This document shows, piece by piece, positions 26,007 through 38,600 of a stretch of DNA of 64,000 nucleotides. The translations under genes were made by a program, and so were the position numbers. The notes beneath the pieces are model-generated. The model saw only the letters and a list, made by a program, of their open reading frames with translations, searched no databases and had not been told where the DNA came from. How positions within the stretch are numbered: position 1 is the first letter of the stretch; each line of letters begins with the position of its first letter. Source of the DNA: Tenebrio molitor (taxonomy: Eukaryota; Arthropoda; Insecta; Coleoptera; Tenebrionidae); contig NC_091050.1 of assembly GCF_963966145.1 (NCBI RefSeq), positions 2,046,001 through 2,110,000 of the forward strand, read 5' to 3'.

Positions 26007-26970
26007 ATTTAGACATCAATATTATATCCACTTTTTGACAATAAATAATTTAGGTGAGGCCAGTAACACATCCTAGTTGATAATGATAACGAAAGTAAAT
26101 TATCAGACATCGTCGCTAAATCGATTGCGTTAGCAAATAAGTTCAGATTATTTCAGTGAATAACACAGTTATGTGCTACATCTGATAACGAACCATTTTT
26201 GGTTTGTTGAAATCTGGACCGTACTGTACTATTCTATGTAGATTACGTTGACACTAGCAGGAATAAGGTAGCATCCAAATACATGCATATGTATTTGAAA
26301 AATGTAGGTACTATGGCGGCCAAAAAATTTTAGCCGTTACTATCTTGACATTCGCGTAAAATGTAAATAAACCTTTAGGAATCGTAACCCCACTTTCGGT
26401 TCTTGTCATTTTGACGTGCATATTGTTATTCTGCGAATCAATTTAAACTGCTTAAAGCTCAAATATGTATTCCAAAAATCCGACATGAATGAACAAAATT
26501 AGAGCAGTCGTACATAGATAACCAGAGGTAAACGTTCTGTGTAGTAAAAAATGACAAAATAATTTCAAGTTTTGAAATTTACCACCCAAAAAATGCCAAT
26601 CATAATCATAATGACAATAAAGCATGGATGACATTTTTTTTAAATGACAGAAAATGGCCGCCGTACTACGAAGTAAAGTTTTCACCTTAGAATATTAAAA
26701 AATAAATCATCTTTTAGAACGTTAGTAAAATTGACAGTTGCATTTGAGATTTAAAAGGTGAAAGAAACAAAACTTGTTTTAGAATAATATATTGAAAACT
26801 ATGTAAACACAGTTAAAAAAAACAACTTTCTTCAATTTATTTATTTAAAAATTAGTGCGTCCACTTCGTTTTTTGCAACTCGACCATTGTATTTTAATGA
26901 GATGACAAATTTAACTTTTTCTAACTTCCACATGGTTCAACTGAATTTTACTTATTTTTAAAAACTCTTA
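26007..26970. other. Spacer between the two kinase genes
   Basis: This AT-rich spacer lies upstream of kinase copy 1 and downstream of copy 2. About 80 bp before the copy 1 start codon match the sequence before the copy 2 start, so the duplication includes some 5' flank. No RNA gene or transposon was recognised. Confidence 0.5.
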
Positions 26971-29900
26971 TTAACAGTCTCCTGACCGGCTCCTGATCAA
27001 AGGATTGGTAATTGGCAGACGTGGTGTCGAAACTTGCCTTGACGTGACCTCAGAAAAATTAATATTTTCTAAGTTACCAGCGTAGATAGGAGTCAAAATT
27101 CTGGAAAATTGAAATTTGATAAAATTTATGTACAGACAATAGGTACCGCAAAACAAATACATAATTATTTAACCACTTCCGAAATGTATTACTTTTTTAA
27201 CGAAAAATTGATAAAAGATATTGACTAATTCGTGGAATTTTACTTACTTTTTACCTGGAGTGTTATTAACATGATATATGATGCCCTTATATTCTTCTAC
27301 TAAACGGACCAAAATGGATGGACCCTGATCAAGTGCGAAATTTTTCTTAATTTCACATCTTACTTTCTGATCCAACAATTTCCTATACACCTGAAACGCA
27401 TGAGTTTAATTTCTGTTGGAAACTTTGAAATTTTTTTGAGAAATTAATAATGTGATGTGGGATATTTTGGCAGTTTTCATTACCATAACAGGAACGGCGT
27501 TTCTAGTTTTATAATGTTTACTTACAGGAATTGCCATGCTCTTCTGCTGTGCAAAAATTACGACATCCATACCGCGTGTTATTTCATCAGACAAACTGGA
27601 CGTTTGAAACAATGACAAAATACTTTCAACGTTAAATGAAATTTCGACGGCCGAAATCGTGAAGGATTTCTTGGACCTTGATTTGTTCTTTCTGTTGAAT
27701 CTCCTGATTATATTTTCAAATCGACCTCCTTTTGCCACGCACGTTTCATCTTTAATTATTTGAAATATTAAACCGGAAGGATATTTCTGGTTTACCAATA
27801 GAGGAACAAGAAAAATATTTTCTGGATTCTGCAATTACAAAATGAGTGTCTTTCAAATATATGAAAAAGTCGTACTAACGATGCCAAACTTATTCGCATT
27901 CTCCACCACGGATTTTAGTTGATCGAAAGCTCTAACAAGCTGAGCGTTCCTGGTTCCCAAAATATCGTAGAACTCCTTTTCGGCGTTGATAATCTTGTAT
28001 GACTTCATCATTTTGTGAATGATGATTTTGACTTCTTCGCTGGGAAGCATTGAACTAAGTTCTTCTATGTCTATGTTCTGCAACAGCTTTTTAAAATTGT
28101 ACTCGCATCGTGAAACCAATAATTACCGGCCTGTTCATCATTAGGTTCATAAAGAGGGTGACGCTCTTTTGTGTTATTTGGCAACGTTTCAGTACGGCCC
28201 AAAAAATTATGCCGTGGTTGACATAAAATCTAATTTGGTTTTTGTCGTCAGGAAAAAATTTATCGCATATTTCTTTGCCCGTAAATAAAATTTCGGCATC
28301 GTTAACAAAATCGTTTGGTTCAGGACTGATTGATTGGAATATGCATTCTTGGGTTTCGGTCGGTGAGAAATATCCTTCCTCGAAAATTTTTCCCACTGAA
28401 TATCTTCGCATTTCTGTAATTTTCTTTGTGGCCGCGTAATAAGCAAATGCAATTCTGCAGGAAATGAACGGGACGATAAAAATACCTTTATATAAGTTAA
28501 CAGTAAAAATTTTCCGGCACAATTTGTGTTTTAGTTGTTGCAACATAATTGAAAACGATAACTTTTTGAAAACATTATTTTGTAAACTATTGTTAATTAC
28601 AATTGACGATTTAGAGTTACACAAAAAAATAGGAGTATGAAATTTGGAATTGTTATTGTGACTCATTTAAATTTTTTTTGTTTTGTCATTATATGTATAA
28701 CTTTAACAACAGCGGTTCTCAAAATGGTGTAGCGAACATTCTATTTTTTCTACCTTGAAGTATTCGATATTGCGGTGGGATTTCCGCGCGTGTTTAACAA
28801 AGTGGTCAGCTGATCGGAATGATCGCTGAAGGATGGCAAGAATGTCGGCATCGGAATGTTTCGTCCTCCGTGAAGCTCAAAAATCTGAAATTTAACGTTG
28901 CCAAACGCATTTGTTACAGTTCTTGACGAAATACCTTGACTGCCGTGTTTAGCAAAAATGTTGTTAAATCTATTTTCTGATCAGTATTCGACTTCAAACC
29001 TTTTTCAAACATTCGAATTTCCTGAAAAGGAATTTTTCCACTTTGCCGAATCATTTCTTTGAGTTCGCTTTTGTATTTGTCCGAATTTAGAATTTTCAAT
29101 ATTTGCTCGCAAGTGGGTCTCTTGTTGTTGTCCGTTTCAAGAAGACTCCTGAAATTTATTCACGGAGAGTTCAGAAATCGCTAATGAATGCCATTGGGGC
29201 TTACTTGATAAGAAATTTTTTCTTGTTGCTGTTTCCTGGAAAAGTAATTGTTTTTAAGCGCTGCGATGTAAGAGGAAACGTTTTTGATTTCTCCATGTGG
29301 GTCATTGGTCTCGAACACATTTCAAAATACGTTACACCTGAAAATTTAAACACACTTAAAGTGTGACTTTAGACTTTTTAGACGAGTGTTTCAATTTTAA
29401 AAATCTAAATAGGCATACCCAAGCTGTACATATCTGCTTTTATGTTGAACGATTTTCTGTTGTACAATTCTGGAGCTATGTATACTGACGTGCCGCATAC
29501 TGCTGTCAATGAACCGGATGGTAATTCACCATCTGAAAAAATGTTTTTTTTAAATATATTTCAACTTTGTTCTTTGTAAATCTCCGCTCACTGTGCAGAC
29601 TTTCCATTTTGTTGTCCAAGGAAACTTGTTTTGACAATCCAAAATCTCCAATTTTGATAACATCGTTGGATGTTAAGAAAATATTCTCCGGTTTGAGGTC
29701 ACGATGGACGATGTTGTTCTGGTGTATGTAAGAGAGACCCTCGCAGATTTCTTTGAAATATTTTGTCAACTTGTCCTCTTCCAAACAAAGATTCTCGTCG
29801 ATGGCATTTCTTAAATTGCGTTTGTCGCAGAGCTCCATGTGAATGAATAGATATTTCACTTCTTTGTACTCATCACTCCCATCAGTAAAAACTACTGGAA

Positions 29901-30532
29901 CTGAATTTTCCACGTACTCCTCAACGTCTTTTTCTTCTTCGTCGTCGGTCCAGAAAGATTCGTCGTCATCGAAATCGTTGTCATCTTCAACAGCTTCCCC
30001 GTTATTGTAAATGTAGCCTTGATCTGCCAGTCTTCTAATTTCGGAAGTCAGTGACTACGAATAAATGAAAATTAGTCCGAAATTTTAGACAGCAACGATT
30101 TAATACTTCTTCGGTGTCAGACTTGAATTTTTCGTATTCCGAAATTGGGATCTGCGCCGTTTCGACCCACGAGTTGACATACCGGACGATATTTTTGTGG
30201 TCGAACTTTGACAACGTTTCTGCTTCACGTCGAAATTTCCCCACATCGTCCATGTTGGATTGGAACTTGATAATCTTTATGGCAAATTCTTTATTGTCCG
30301 ACTTACGTTTAGCCTGTCGGTGAAAAATGACCATTGGCGATACCAAACATTATAATATTTGATTACTTCGCATTTGTTTCATTTTTACCTTGTAAATATT
30401 TCCAAATCCCCCTTTGCCCAGGGATTCCCCCACGACAAAGTCCCGTTTTAATTTTGTCACGCATTTGGCGGGACAAACACTGTCCACGTCGCTGGTTGTA
30501 CTGAAAAGTCTTGAAACTGTCCGATTGAACAT
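26971..30532 (-). CDS. GCN2-type eIF2-alpha kinase without RWD domain, copy 2
   Basis: The exon pattern matches copy 1 and joins to about 832 codons: 30389-30532, 30107-30313, 29601-30054, 29419-29532, 29205-29337, 28935-29148, 28754-28884, 28127-28454, 27880-28077, 27526-27828, 27248-27390 and 26971-27100. GKGGFG, FAIKII, HRDLKPEN, GDFGLSKQ and the APE region are all kept, as is the HisRS-like region. It differs from copy 1 by an eight-residue insertion (GKIPFQEI area, exon 6), a degenerate donor after exon 3 (GTCTGC, versus GTATGT in copy 1) and its own stop, ...SRSGDC. The intron between exons 8 and 9 is only 49 bp. Both copies keep their catalytic residues and open frames, so neither looks like a pseudogene. 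Confidence 0.88.
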
Positions 30533-30942
30533 CTTCAGATCCCAATATTATCCACTTTTTCGACAATTAATAGTTTTGATGTTGCCTACACTAACCACTT
30601 GTCACTAATGAATAATGATAATAACCATAAACAAACATTTTGTTGGCTGACTTCTCTACTCTACATATTGTATATCTATTGTATTCTTCATAAATTATGA
30701 TTATTCATTCGGGGCATAGCACAATTGAAAATGAGCAGGTCTAAAACACCACTTCAGTAATTTTCAGCATATTTCTTTTGTTCTTGACAAAACTGACAAC
30801 ATTTGCCGATAATAGACCCGGCAAAGTACATTCACTTGCAAGTTATTTTTAGAACTGATAAAGTGACGCTTGCACTGTTAAATCGCGCTAAAAACAAATT
30901 TAATTTTTCAACTTGCTATAATAATAATAATTAATTCCGACA

Positions 30943-31181
30943 TAAAGTCCATTCATTTTGTATTCAACTTTTCAAGGTCAAATAATTTAAATTTTGGCTC
31001 TGTAATTATGTTTTGTAAATAGTGACATGCATCTAACGAACATACCTAATGTGATTTAGCAATGCTCAATTCAACGTTTACGGTGTTTACCTGCATGTCA
31101 TTATTTACAAAACATAATTACAGAGCCAAAAAATAAAATTATTTGACCTTGAAAAGTTCAATACAAAATGAATGGACTTTA
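30943..31181. mobile_element. Long foldback element (MITE-like hairpin)
   Basis: Two arms of about 90 bp are nearly perfect inverted copies, starting TAAAGTCCATTCATTTTGTA and ending with its complement, around a loop of roughly 60 bp. There is no coding capacity. The flanks (30533-30942) are AT-rich and show nothing else recognisable apart from the kinase 5' flank. Confidence 0.8.
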
Positions 31182-31245
31182 CCACTTTCAATCAACCACT
31201 GACATTGCAGAATGTAGGGTGAAATTCAAATACATCACAATATGT

Positions 31246-31476
31246 AAACCATAGAATCTTCAATAAGTGAATAAACCGAAAATGTGGCTAAACATTTTAA
31301 ATTCATAAAGTCAAGCTCTAATAAACCGAAACATGAATGGCCGCAAAAACGCTTTCAAAACAGAGAGTGACAAAACCTTACTATGAATGAAATAGCCGAA
31401 AAACATTTTAAATACACAGCCGAAAAAACATGTAAGAAAACTGAGAGTGAAAACCAAGTGAAAGGAAAAGTCAAAG
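31246..31476 (-). repeat. Dispersed repeat, copy 2 (inverted relative to copy 1)
   Basis: The reverse complement matches 19750-20012 over nearly its full length, including CTTTCACTTGGTTTTCACTC and ATTTTCGGTTTATTCACTT. The minus-strand frames through it look like chance. Confidence 0.7.
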
Positions 31477-31743
31477 TGTGTACTGTGATTTCTACTACAC
31501 GCCTGTGCCCTTCGATGTAGATTTTCGCGAACCCTTGCAAAACTTGCTCCATCGTCCCGGATTTGTGCTGCTGAGTATGGGTGTTGTGACAATTAAAAAC
31601 TCCGTGACGTGTAAAACCCCATCGACCAATCGTTTGGTTGCAATGCTTGCCCCCGGAGAACATTACAGGGGTGCAACTCTTGCGACATACCACAAACTGA
31701 GAAACCTGAAAATCACGGACTAACTGCCGGGTCGTTGCTAGTT

Positions 31744-32310
31744 TGGAGGGATATGTGGTACTTGCATGATGGATAGGTCGTAATGGACCAATTATGGCCA
31801 GCTCGTTCACCGGACCTAAACCCCTGTGACTTTTTTTTATGAGGCCACTTAAAACAAATTGTGTAGGATACTCCAGTTAACACCGTCGAAAAATTAACTG
31901 TTCGTGTGAATAATGCTGCCGAGTCAATTCAACAAAATTCCGACATGTTGGTGAGAACTCAAGCTTCATGGCTCGAAGGGTGCCCTTCGAAATGACGCCC
32001 TCCGTTATCAATGCACGCTTGCACAAGCCCGTCTTTTCGAGCATTTAATTTAAAGATTTGTGCCCTTGATCAAGTGTGGTGCGTAAGTTCAAAGTCACTC
32101 TTACTGCCAATAAAGAATTGGTTTTTGCTTGATTATCTAATTTTTTCTCTCCTTTCGCTTTTAAAGTACGCGCGGACACATTGGCGGGTACCAGAATTCA
32201 CAATCAAACCTCTTAATTAAAATTTTATCTGGGTTTAAAAAGATTTTTCGAAAAAATGGTAAATAGAAGAGTAATTTGTAAATTTTCTAAACGCATTTTA
32301 ATAACAGTAT
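31744..32310 (+). pseudogene. DDE transposase C-terminal remnant (DUF4817-type element)
   Basis: Fragments of a transposase lie in order: WRDMWYLHDG, then after a deletion GRNGP and ARSPDLNPCDFFF, then DTPVNTVEKLTVRVNNAAES. The 3' end (about 32040-32310) matches the 3' part of the element at 38844-39965, with a deletion of about 25-30 bp in the terminal repeat. It has several stops and frameshifts and no left end. It is a dead relic of the same family. Confidence 0.7.
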
Positions 32311-32668
32311 GTAGGTAATAACTATTTTTATAAAGCGTTGAACTCCGTAAAACACTTGGTTATCATATTGAAATGAAAGTTTCATTAACAGAAATTGCCA
32401 TGAAGTTAATAGCACTTTGGAAAATTTATTTTTATTCTACTAGTTAGAATACAGAGTCTTTGGCTCGTTTCCAATCTGTAGTGAAGACATTTCTGTGAAC
32501 GGTTTGTTTCAGTGATCAAGATGTATTATTTGTTGCCTACGCTTTCGCTAAAAACACGTTCCTAATGAAGCAATAAAAACAACCTTGATAAATATGTTAT
32601 CATCATTACTTCAATAGTAAAGATCAAATCGTTTGTTAATAGTATTCGAAGCCCCAAAACACAACAGA
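32311..32668. other. Upstream flank of the IVD gene
   Basis: This AT-rich sequence lies between the transposase relic and the IVD start codon. It presumably contains the IVD promoter, but no convincing core promoter element was identified. Confidence 0.4.
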
Positions 32669-34869
32669 ATGGCTTACAGATTAACCTCTCTTTTACGAAA
32701 TTTGCCCAAAATAAGTGCAGTTAATTCAAGAGCAATTTCGCAATATTATCCGATAGATGAACACATATTCGGCCTCAGCGACGAACAAATTCAGGTAATT
32801 CACGTTTTTGTTTACTCAAAAAACAGTTCGATAACCCACAACACAGTCGGTGCAAAGCGAATTTCCAAGTTGGGTACGTCGACTTAACCTCTTTCCTTTT
32901 TCTCCAACGAAATCTTGAACTTGAACTCCGTCGAACGCGACGGGCCACGCACATTTTACTATAATTTGGCCTCGTTCTGTTGTGAATATTTTGAATTTGG
33001 CGCTATTTGTTTGTCCGCGATTCGAAAGCGTTTCCATGACAACCATATAAACAAATTGACGTATCGTAACTAGATGTAGCGTATTTTGAAAATCCAGTGC
33101 AATTTTTTTTTGTGAATTCCAGCTGAGAGATACCATTTTCAACTTCGTCCAGAAAGAGTTGGCACCAAAAGCGGGCGAAATCGACAAGAAAAACAACTTC
33201 GACGATTTGAGAACTTTCTGGAGGAAACTCGGAGATCTCGGCACTCTGGGTGAGCAATTTTGACATCATTCTGTTAACTTTGATCCACAGAATCCTCACA
33301 AACGCTTTTTGGCTAATCTTCAACGATATTGTGTTGATACACGTATTGTTATTAATTGGACGATTATGATAACGGATTTATTTTTACATTTTATCGCGTT
33401 AATATTCGGCAATAACATCAACGACAACGTTGCTTAATCGGTCTAATTTTAATTGAAGGAATCACAGCCAACACCGAGTATGGGGGCACGGGAGGGTCGT
33501 ATCTTGATCACGTGGTCGTCATGGAGGAAATATCCAGGGCTTGTGGGGCAGTAGCGTTAAGTTACGGGGCCCACTCTAATCTCTGTGTCAACCAGATCAA
33601 TCGTAATGGTACAGAGGCCCAGAAACAAAAGTACTTACCAAAGGTATTATTAAAGTGGGAGGGATCATTGGGAGTCCTTAGGCACAGAGACCAGAAATGA
33701 AAGAAGTGGCCATTTTCTTTTTTTATTAAGTAATACAAAAAAGTTGTTTTTACTTCGATCAAGGTGAATATTTTCGAATTTAAAGATAAAGGTTTTTTAA
33801 ATCGATTTTTGTTACCCCCAATGGAGAAGAAATATTTTGAAAATTACTCAAAAAAAATCATCTTTTTGAAAACAATTGACACTTCATTATTTTCTGGTTC
33901 GAGACAGTTGCATGTTGTCTATCTAATTGTTGTTATTATTTTGCGCACGCACAGTTGTGTTCTGGGGAACACATCGGCGCCTTGGCCATGTCGGAGCCCA
34001 ATTCCGGTTCCGACGTGGTGTCCATGAAGCTCCGCGCCGAAAAGAAGGGTGACTTCTACGTCCTCAACGGCAACAAGTTCTGGATCACTAACGGCCCAGA
34101 CGCCGACGTCCTGGTCGTCTACGCCGTGACCGACCCCACCGCCAAGAAGCCCCAGCACGGCATCTCCGCCTTCATCGTCGAGAAGAACTTTCCAGGGTTC
34201 AAAGCAGGGCCCAAGCTGGACAAGCTGGGCATCAGGGGTTCCAACACCTCCGAACTGATCTTCGAAGATTGCAGAGTGCCAAAGGAGAACCTGCTCGGGA
34301 TGGAGAACAAGGGAGTGTACGTGTTGATGAGCGGTCTGGATCTGGAGAGGTTAGTCTTGGCGGGGGGGCCGCTGGGACTGATGCAAGCCTCCTGCGACAT
34401 CGCCTTCTCCTACGCGCACGTTAGAAAGCAGTTCAACTCGAGGATAGGGGAGTTCCAGCTGATTCAAGTGAACACGAACGTTCGTTTTCGTGATGTTTGT
34501 TTTAATTTAATTTGTCGCAGGGGAAGATGGCGGATATGTACACCACGTTAGGGGCTTGTCGAAGTTACGTGTACAACGTGGCCAAAGCTTGTGACAACAA
34601 AAAAGTCAACAGTAAAGACTGCGCCGGTGTCATCCTTTACTGTGCCGAAAAAGCGACCCAGGTGGCGCTGGACGCGATACAAATCTTAGGTGAGTTTTTT
34701 TTATCTGTTTTTGTTTTGTACGAGAGGTTTTGCAGGTGGCAATGGTTACATCAACGATTATCCGACCGGAAGATTGTTGAGGGATGCGAAGTTGTACGAA
34801 ATTGGCGCCGGAACTTCAGAAATTCGAAGACTGCTCATCGGAAGGGCAATAAACTCTGAATACTCGTAA
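32669..34869 (+). CDS. IVD: Isovaleryl-CoA dehydrogenase, mitochondrial
   Basis: Six exons (32669-32794, 33123-33249, 33459-33643, 33955-34467, 34521-34689, 34736-34869) join in frame to 417 residues, close to the usual 420-425. The start MAYRLTSLLRN opens a basic, hydroxyl-rich leader that looks like a mitochondrial targeting peptide; an in-frame ATG at 32633 is less likely. The acyl-CoA dehydrogenase fold is complete: the N-terminal helical domain (EYGGTGGSYLDHVV), the middle beta domain (AMSEPNSGSDV, KFWITNG) and the C-terminal domain ending ALDAIQILGGNGYI and GAGTSEIRR. The catalytic Glu is in DLERLVLAGG (about residue 277). That location in helix G, with Gly at the alternative site, separates IVD from most relatives. 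The enzyme oxidises isovaleryl-CoA in leucine breakdown and passes electrons to ETF. It is convergent with Zasp66. Confidence 0.95.
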
Positions 34870-35679
34870 TGTTTTTCTACAAAAATATAATTTTTTTTAT
34901 TGTTGCAAGAAGTCATTAGAAAATACCCGTTTTCGAACCGAACGATGCAAAAAAAAATAATTAGGAATTCGGGTAAGTGGAAAATCTTTTTGTTGGAAGT
35001 CGACAATAATGTTCTTCTCAACAAGTACAGATGTAAATATATTTTAATATAAGTGCAAAGATGTGGGAATAAGATAGGTCCGACCTTGGAGAGGTCCCAT
35101 TTCGATTCGAAAAATCGGAAATGAAGGTGGAAGTTTTACAGAAATATGTTTATTTCATATAAATTATGTATGGCACAAGAATAACATTCCTTTCTATATG
35201 GTATAGCAGTTAATAAATAAATAGTGAACGTTAAATTAAGATCTATAAAATAGTATACAACTTACCTAACTGTCTGACTAGATTCACTCGTTTAATAAAA
35301 TTTGAAAATATACAAGAACGAACGAAAAACGGCCTATCAAGCTACTCGAGGATCGTTGGGGCTTGCCCCCGAGGCAAGCCGCACGACATTGACCTAAGCA
35401 ACACAGACAACTGATTTTTACAAACAATACCTTAAGCTAAGCCCAACATTATAAGAAAAAGTATATCATCCGCATACAACTGTAGTCATACCTGTCAAAC
35501 TTATCAATGCGAACGGGTGTTAAAAGGCTCTACGTATTTGCACGATAAAATTTGAAAGATACTCTATCTATCTAAATCTAACAATAATTAATCGAACATT
35601 TTTAAAATATTCGTCGAAAATGTGGACACGTGTTTTGTCAGTTCTGCAATTCGGAGATTTTTTTCCTCTTTCGAGTGAT
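34870..35679. other. Intergenic region between convergent IVD and Zasp66
   Basis: This must hold the 3' UTRs of both genes. A short GC-rich palindrome (GGCTTGCCCCCGAGGCAAGCC, 21 bases, near 35359) could form a hairpin. No gene is recognised. Confidence 0.45.
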
Positions 35680-38600
35680 TTAATAGCTGCTTTCGGGAAG
35701 GACGCTCCACATCAGCCTTTTGAACGATCCGCTCTGCTGTATGACTTCTGGATCGCCGATGGAGTTGGAGAAGGCCGGATTCTGGTTGACCACGTGATGG
35801 GCTGACTTCTGTCGACAAATCACAACGGAATAAAGATAGATGGAAATAGGGGAATGGATAGAAGAGGTGGACATGGACAGGCTGATTTCGGTCCCATAAA
35901 TTGTCACGAAAAATGTGAACGTTAAAACAAAAAAAAAGATGCGGACAAGTCTAAATCGTAATTTTTATTACGACGCGTAAAACCAAGTTGTCATTTTTTT
36001 GTTAAATCCAAATATGCAAAAAATAGCATGTGTATCATGGGACTAAAGTACATCTGTTCATCTTTCATGTGATTGTTGTCCTCGCTGCACTCTTGGCATA
36101 AACTTGACGATGCATTTTAGCCTCTTGTCGTAAGCATAATGCAGATATTGTTTAATACTTCTTATACCCTGTGATTTTTTTTGTGTATTTGCATCTACCC
36201 TGGGACAAAATTCCTGCAGAATCAACTACAATTACTGGACCTCTGCAGCTTTTCTGTTCTGGCAGCGATAACAGTTTTGGAATCACTGCTCCATCGCCAG
36301 TCGGTGTATCTTGTAACTTCTCCCCATTTTTAAAACGGACAGAGTATACCAATCAGAAATAAACGCAGGAATCGTGCGACCTCGAGATTTTTATAGGACC
36401 GAAACTCGCAACACGTACAATGCAGCGTTGCAAAAGCACCTAGTGACGTACTTGGCAAGAAGCGTAGCGAGGCTAATTATTGCTGTTTACCTTGGCCGGG
36501 ATCGTCTTGTTAGGAGCGTAGATTCTGCTCTGGGGTGGCACGCTCACTTCTTGCACCACATCCCCGAGCTGTTGCTCCTGAATCGCTTTGTAAGTCTCGC
36601 TCTCGGCCGGGTTGAATTTCACCTGCTTGCGAATTCTGCAAACCGACCAACGTTCAGATTACTTCGCGAGACAGAATCGGCCGCCAGTTCTGTTTTTGGA
36701 CGTTCTTGAGCTTCACAAACGAAAAGGAATTTGCTTTCATCGACAATTTTTCTGCGGCAAGTACCCAAGATCATGAACATTTGGACCGGGGCCATCTGGG
36801 ACCGAGGCCAGATCGATAAAATGATGGACGGTCCGTGCTGCGACCAGGATTCAAGGCGAACAAGACGATGAGGGTGTCGAAAAATTGATATTCCTAGATG
36901 GGATTATCGACAGATGTCGAGCGGCGCCATCTCGCGGTGGGGCCCCAACAAAATCGGAAAGCTGTCATCGGGGATTACAAAATCGCGATTTGTACGCGCC
37001 CACCGCGTAACTAAATACGACTTTTGGGCTGGATCGTGTCCAAATTTACCGTTTTCAGGTCGGGTGTCAGATTAATCGATTTTTTTACTTAATCAAGGCG
37101 GTCGACGGCCGCCTGGGATGTGCCTAAAATCCCGGCGTCTGATCGGCACCACAAAAATTAAATTGCCGAAAGGGCGTGTCTTGAACGGACACGCCCACCG
37201 AAGTTCTTGGATTTTTAAAAAGAAATTTAAATTATGAGCGTTTAATATTAGATACGAATTTTCCGAAAACGAATCGTAAATCAACGATTCATACTCGCAG
37301 TAATTTTGTGGTGATGTAAGTTTGGCGATTTTATTTACCGCAGCATTCAAAAATAACCCGAATCCCACCTTCATCTTGTTCGGACGCCACACTAGAATCT
37401 TTTATTGTTACTGCATTCGCAAACAATTGCAACGTGTTTGTTTTTATTCTGGCTTCCGTAATTGATGTTCGCTTCCAACTGACACGGGTCACGTGACCCG
37501 CATTAGCGAATCACAAACGAGACAAATGTCATGTGATTTTGTATAATGTGCATTTTTTCGGCTAAATTTCACCCAGAAACTTGTCCATTCAGTAAATAAA
37601 GCCTCTGCCCCAATAACTCGGTCGTTGGGTTGGCACCGCGCCATGGTCTTCAATTTAATTAAATATCTTTTGTCGCCGCGTCCAGATTTTCGCGATAAGC
37701 GTCACAATTTGTGCGCTTCAAAAGTGTCGGTCACTTGTCGGCGAGAGTAAAAATTCGCCCACGGCAATCTGTCGGTCGGCCGAGATGAAAAAACTTTTCG
37801 TTCGTGACAGTTGGCGGCACCGTCGCGAAACGGGGACGGACCAGAAATAGCGGCCATTTCTCATGAGCGCCGACATTGTCGATAACTTACGGAGTTACGC
37901 CGGTTTGCTTCTGAATGGTGTCAGCAATGTTGGGTTCGCTGTAGAGGTTGATCGGAGAATTGAACTGCTTGTGGACGATCTAGAAAAAACGAAACTGTCA
38001 AGGGTGCACCCCCCAGAACCGCACGACACACAACCAGAACGCGTCGGACGAAACGACATAAAAAAGTCAAATCGCCCCGTCCATTTTGGGCGGTTTTCGA
38101 AAAACACAAAAAAATTAGGAAAAAAAATCGTATAATAACCTGCTTGTTCGGATCGCCGGTGGCTAATCTTTCCAAAACCGTGTTGGTAACCTGTTCCAAA
38201 CAAAAAAAAAAACAAGTTTTATAGAAAAATCGGTGCGTCTATGTGGCTACTGGAAAAAAAACGCGCGTGATGCGTCGAAAAAATTAATGTGGCACGCGGA
38301 GCGTTTTGTTAGAGCAAGCTTCTTCGTATCACCTTCTGTTTGATCAAGAGTTCGGGATCTAGGTGGTGCGGGGGCGCCCTAACGGCGGGGTTGGGGTGGT
38401 GTCTCAGATAACTCTCCGTCGGTCCGGGTTCGCGCTTCACCTTCGCCCCGGGGAGAACCAGGGGGGTGGTGCGGTAGGGCTACAACAAACAGAGGGCACG
38501 TTACACATACACCACCGGAGCGACCAAAAACACAGGGGCGGCGCAGTGGAATGGATCGTGACGCTTCCTAAATTTCAAATTTGGAAAATTAAAAGGATCG

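Noticed and set aside
33512..33700. Alternative IVD C-terminus (frame running past exon 3)
   Set aside because: It reads into the intron after LPK/GTATTA; the spliced form matches the full acyl-CoA dehydrogenase fold.
36152..36352. 66-codon minus-strand frame in the last Zasp66 intron
   Set aside because: No splice phase joins it to Zasp66 and the peptide is not recognised; possibly old transposon DNA, but I cannot support it.
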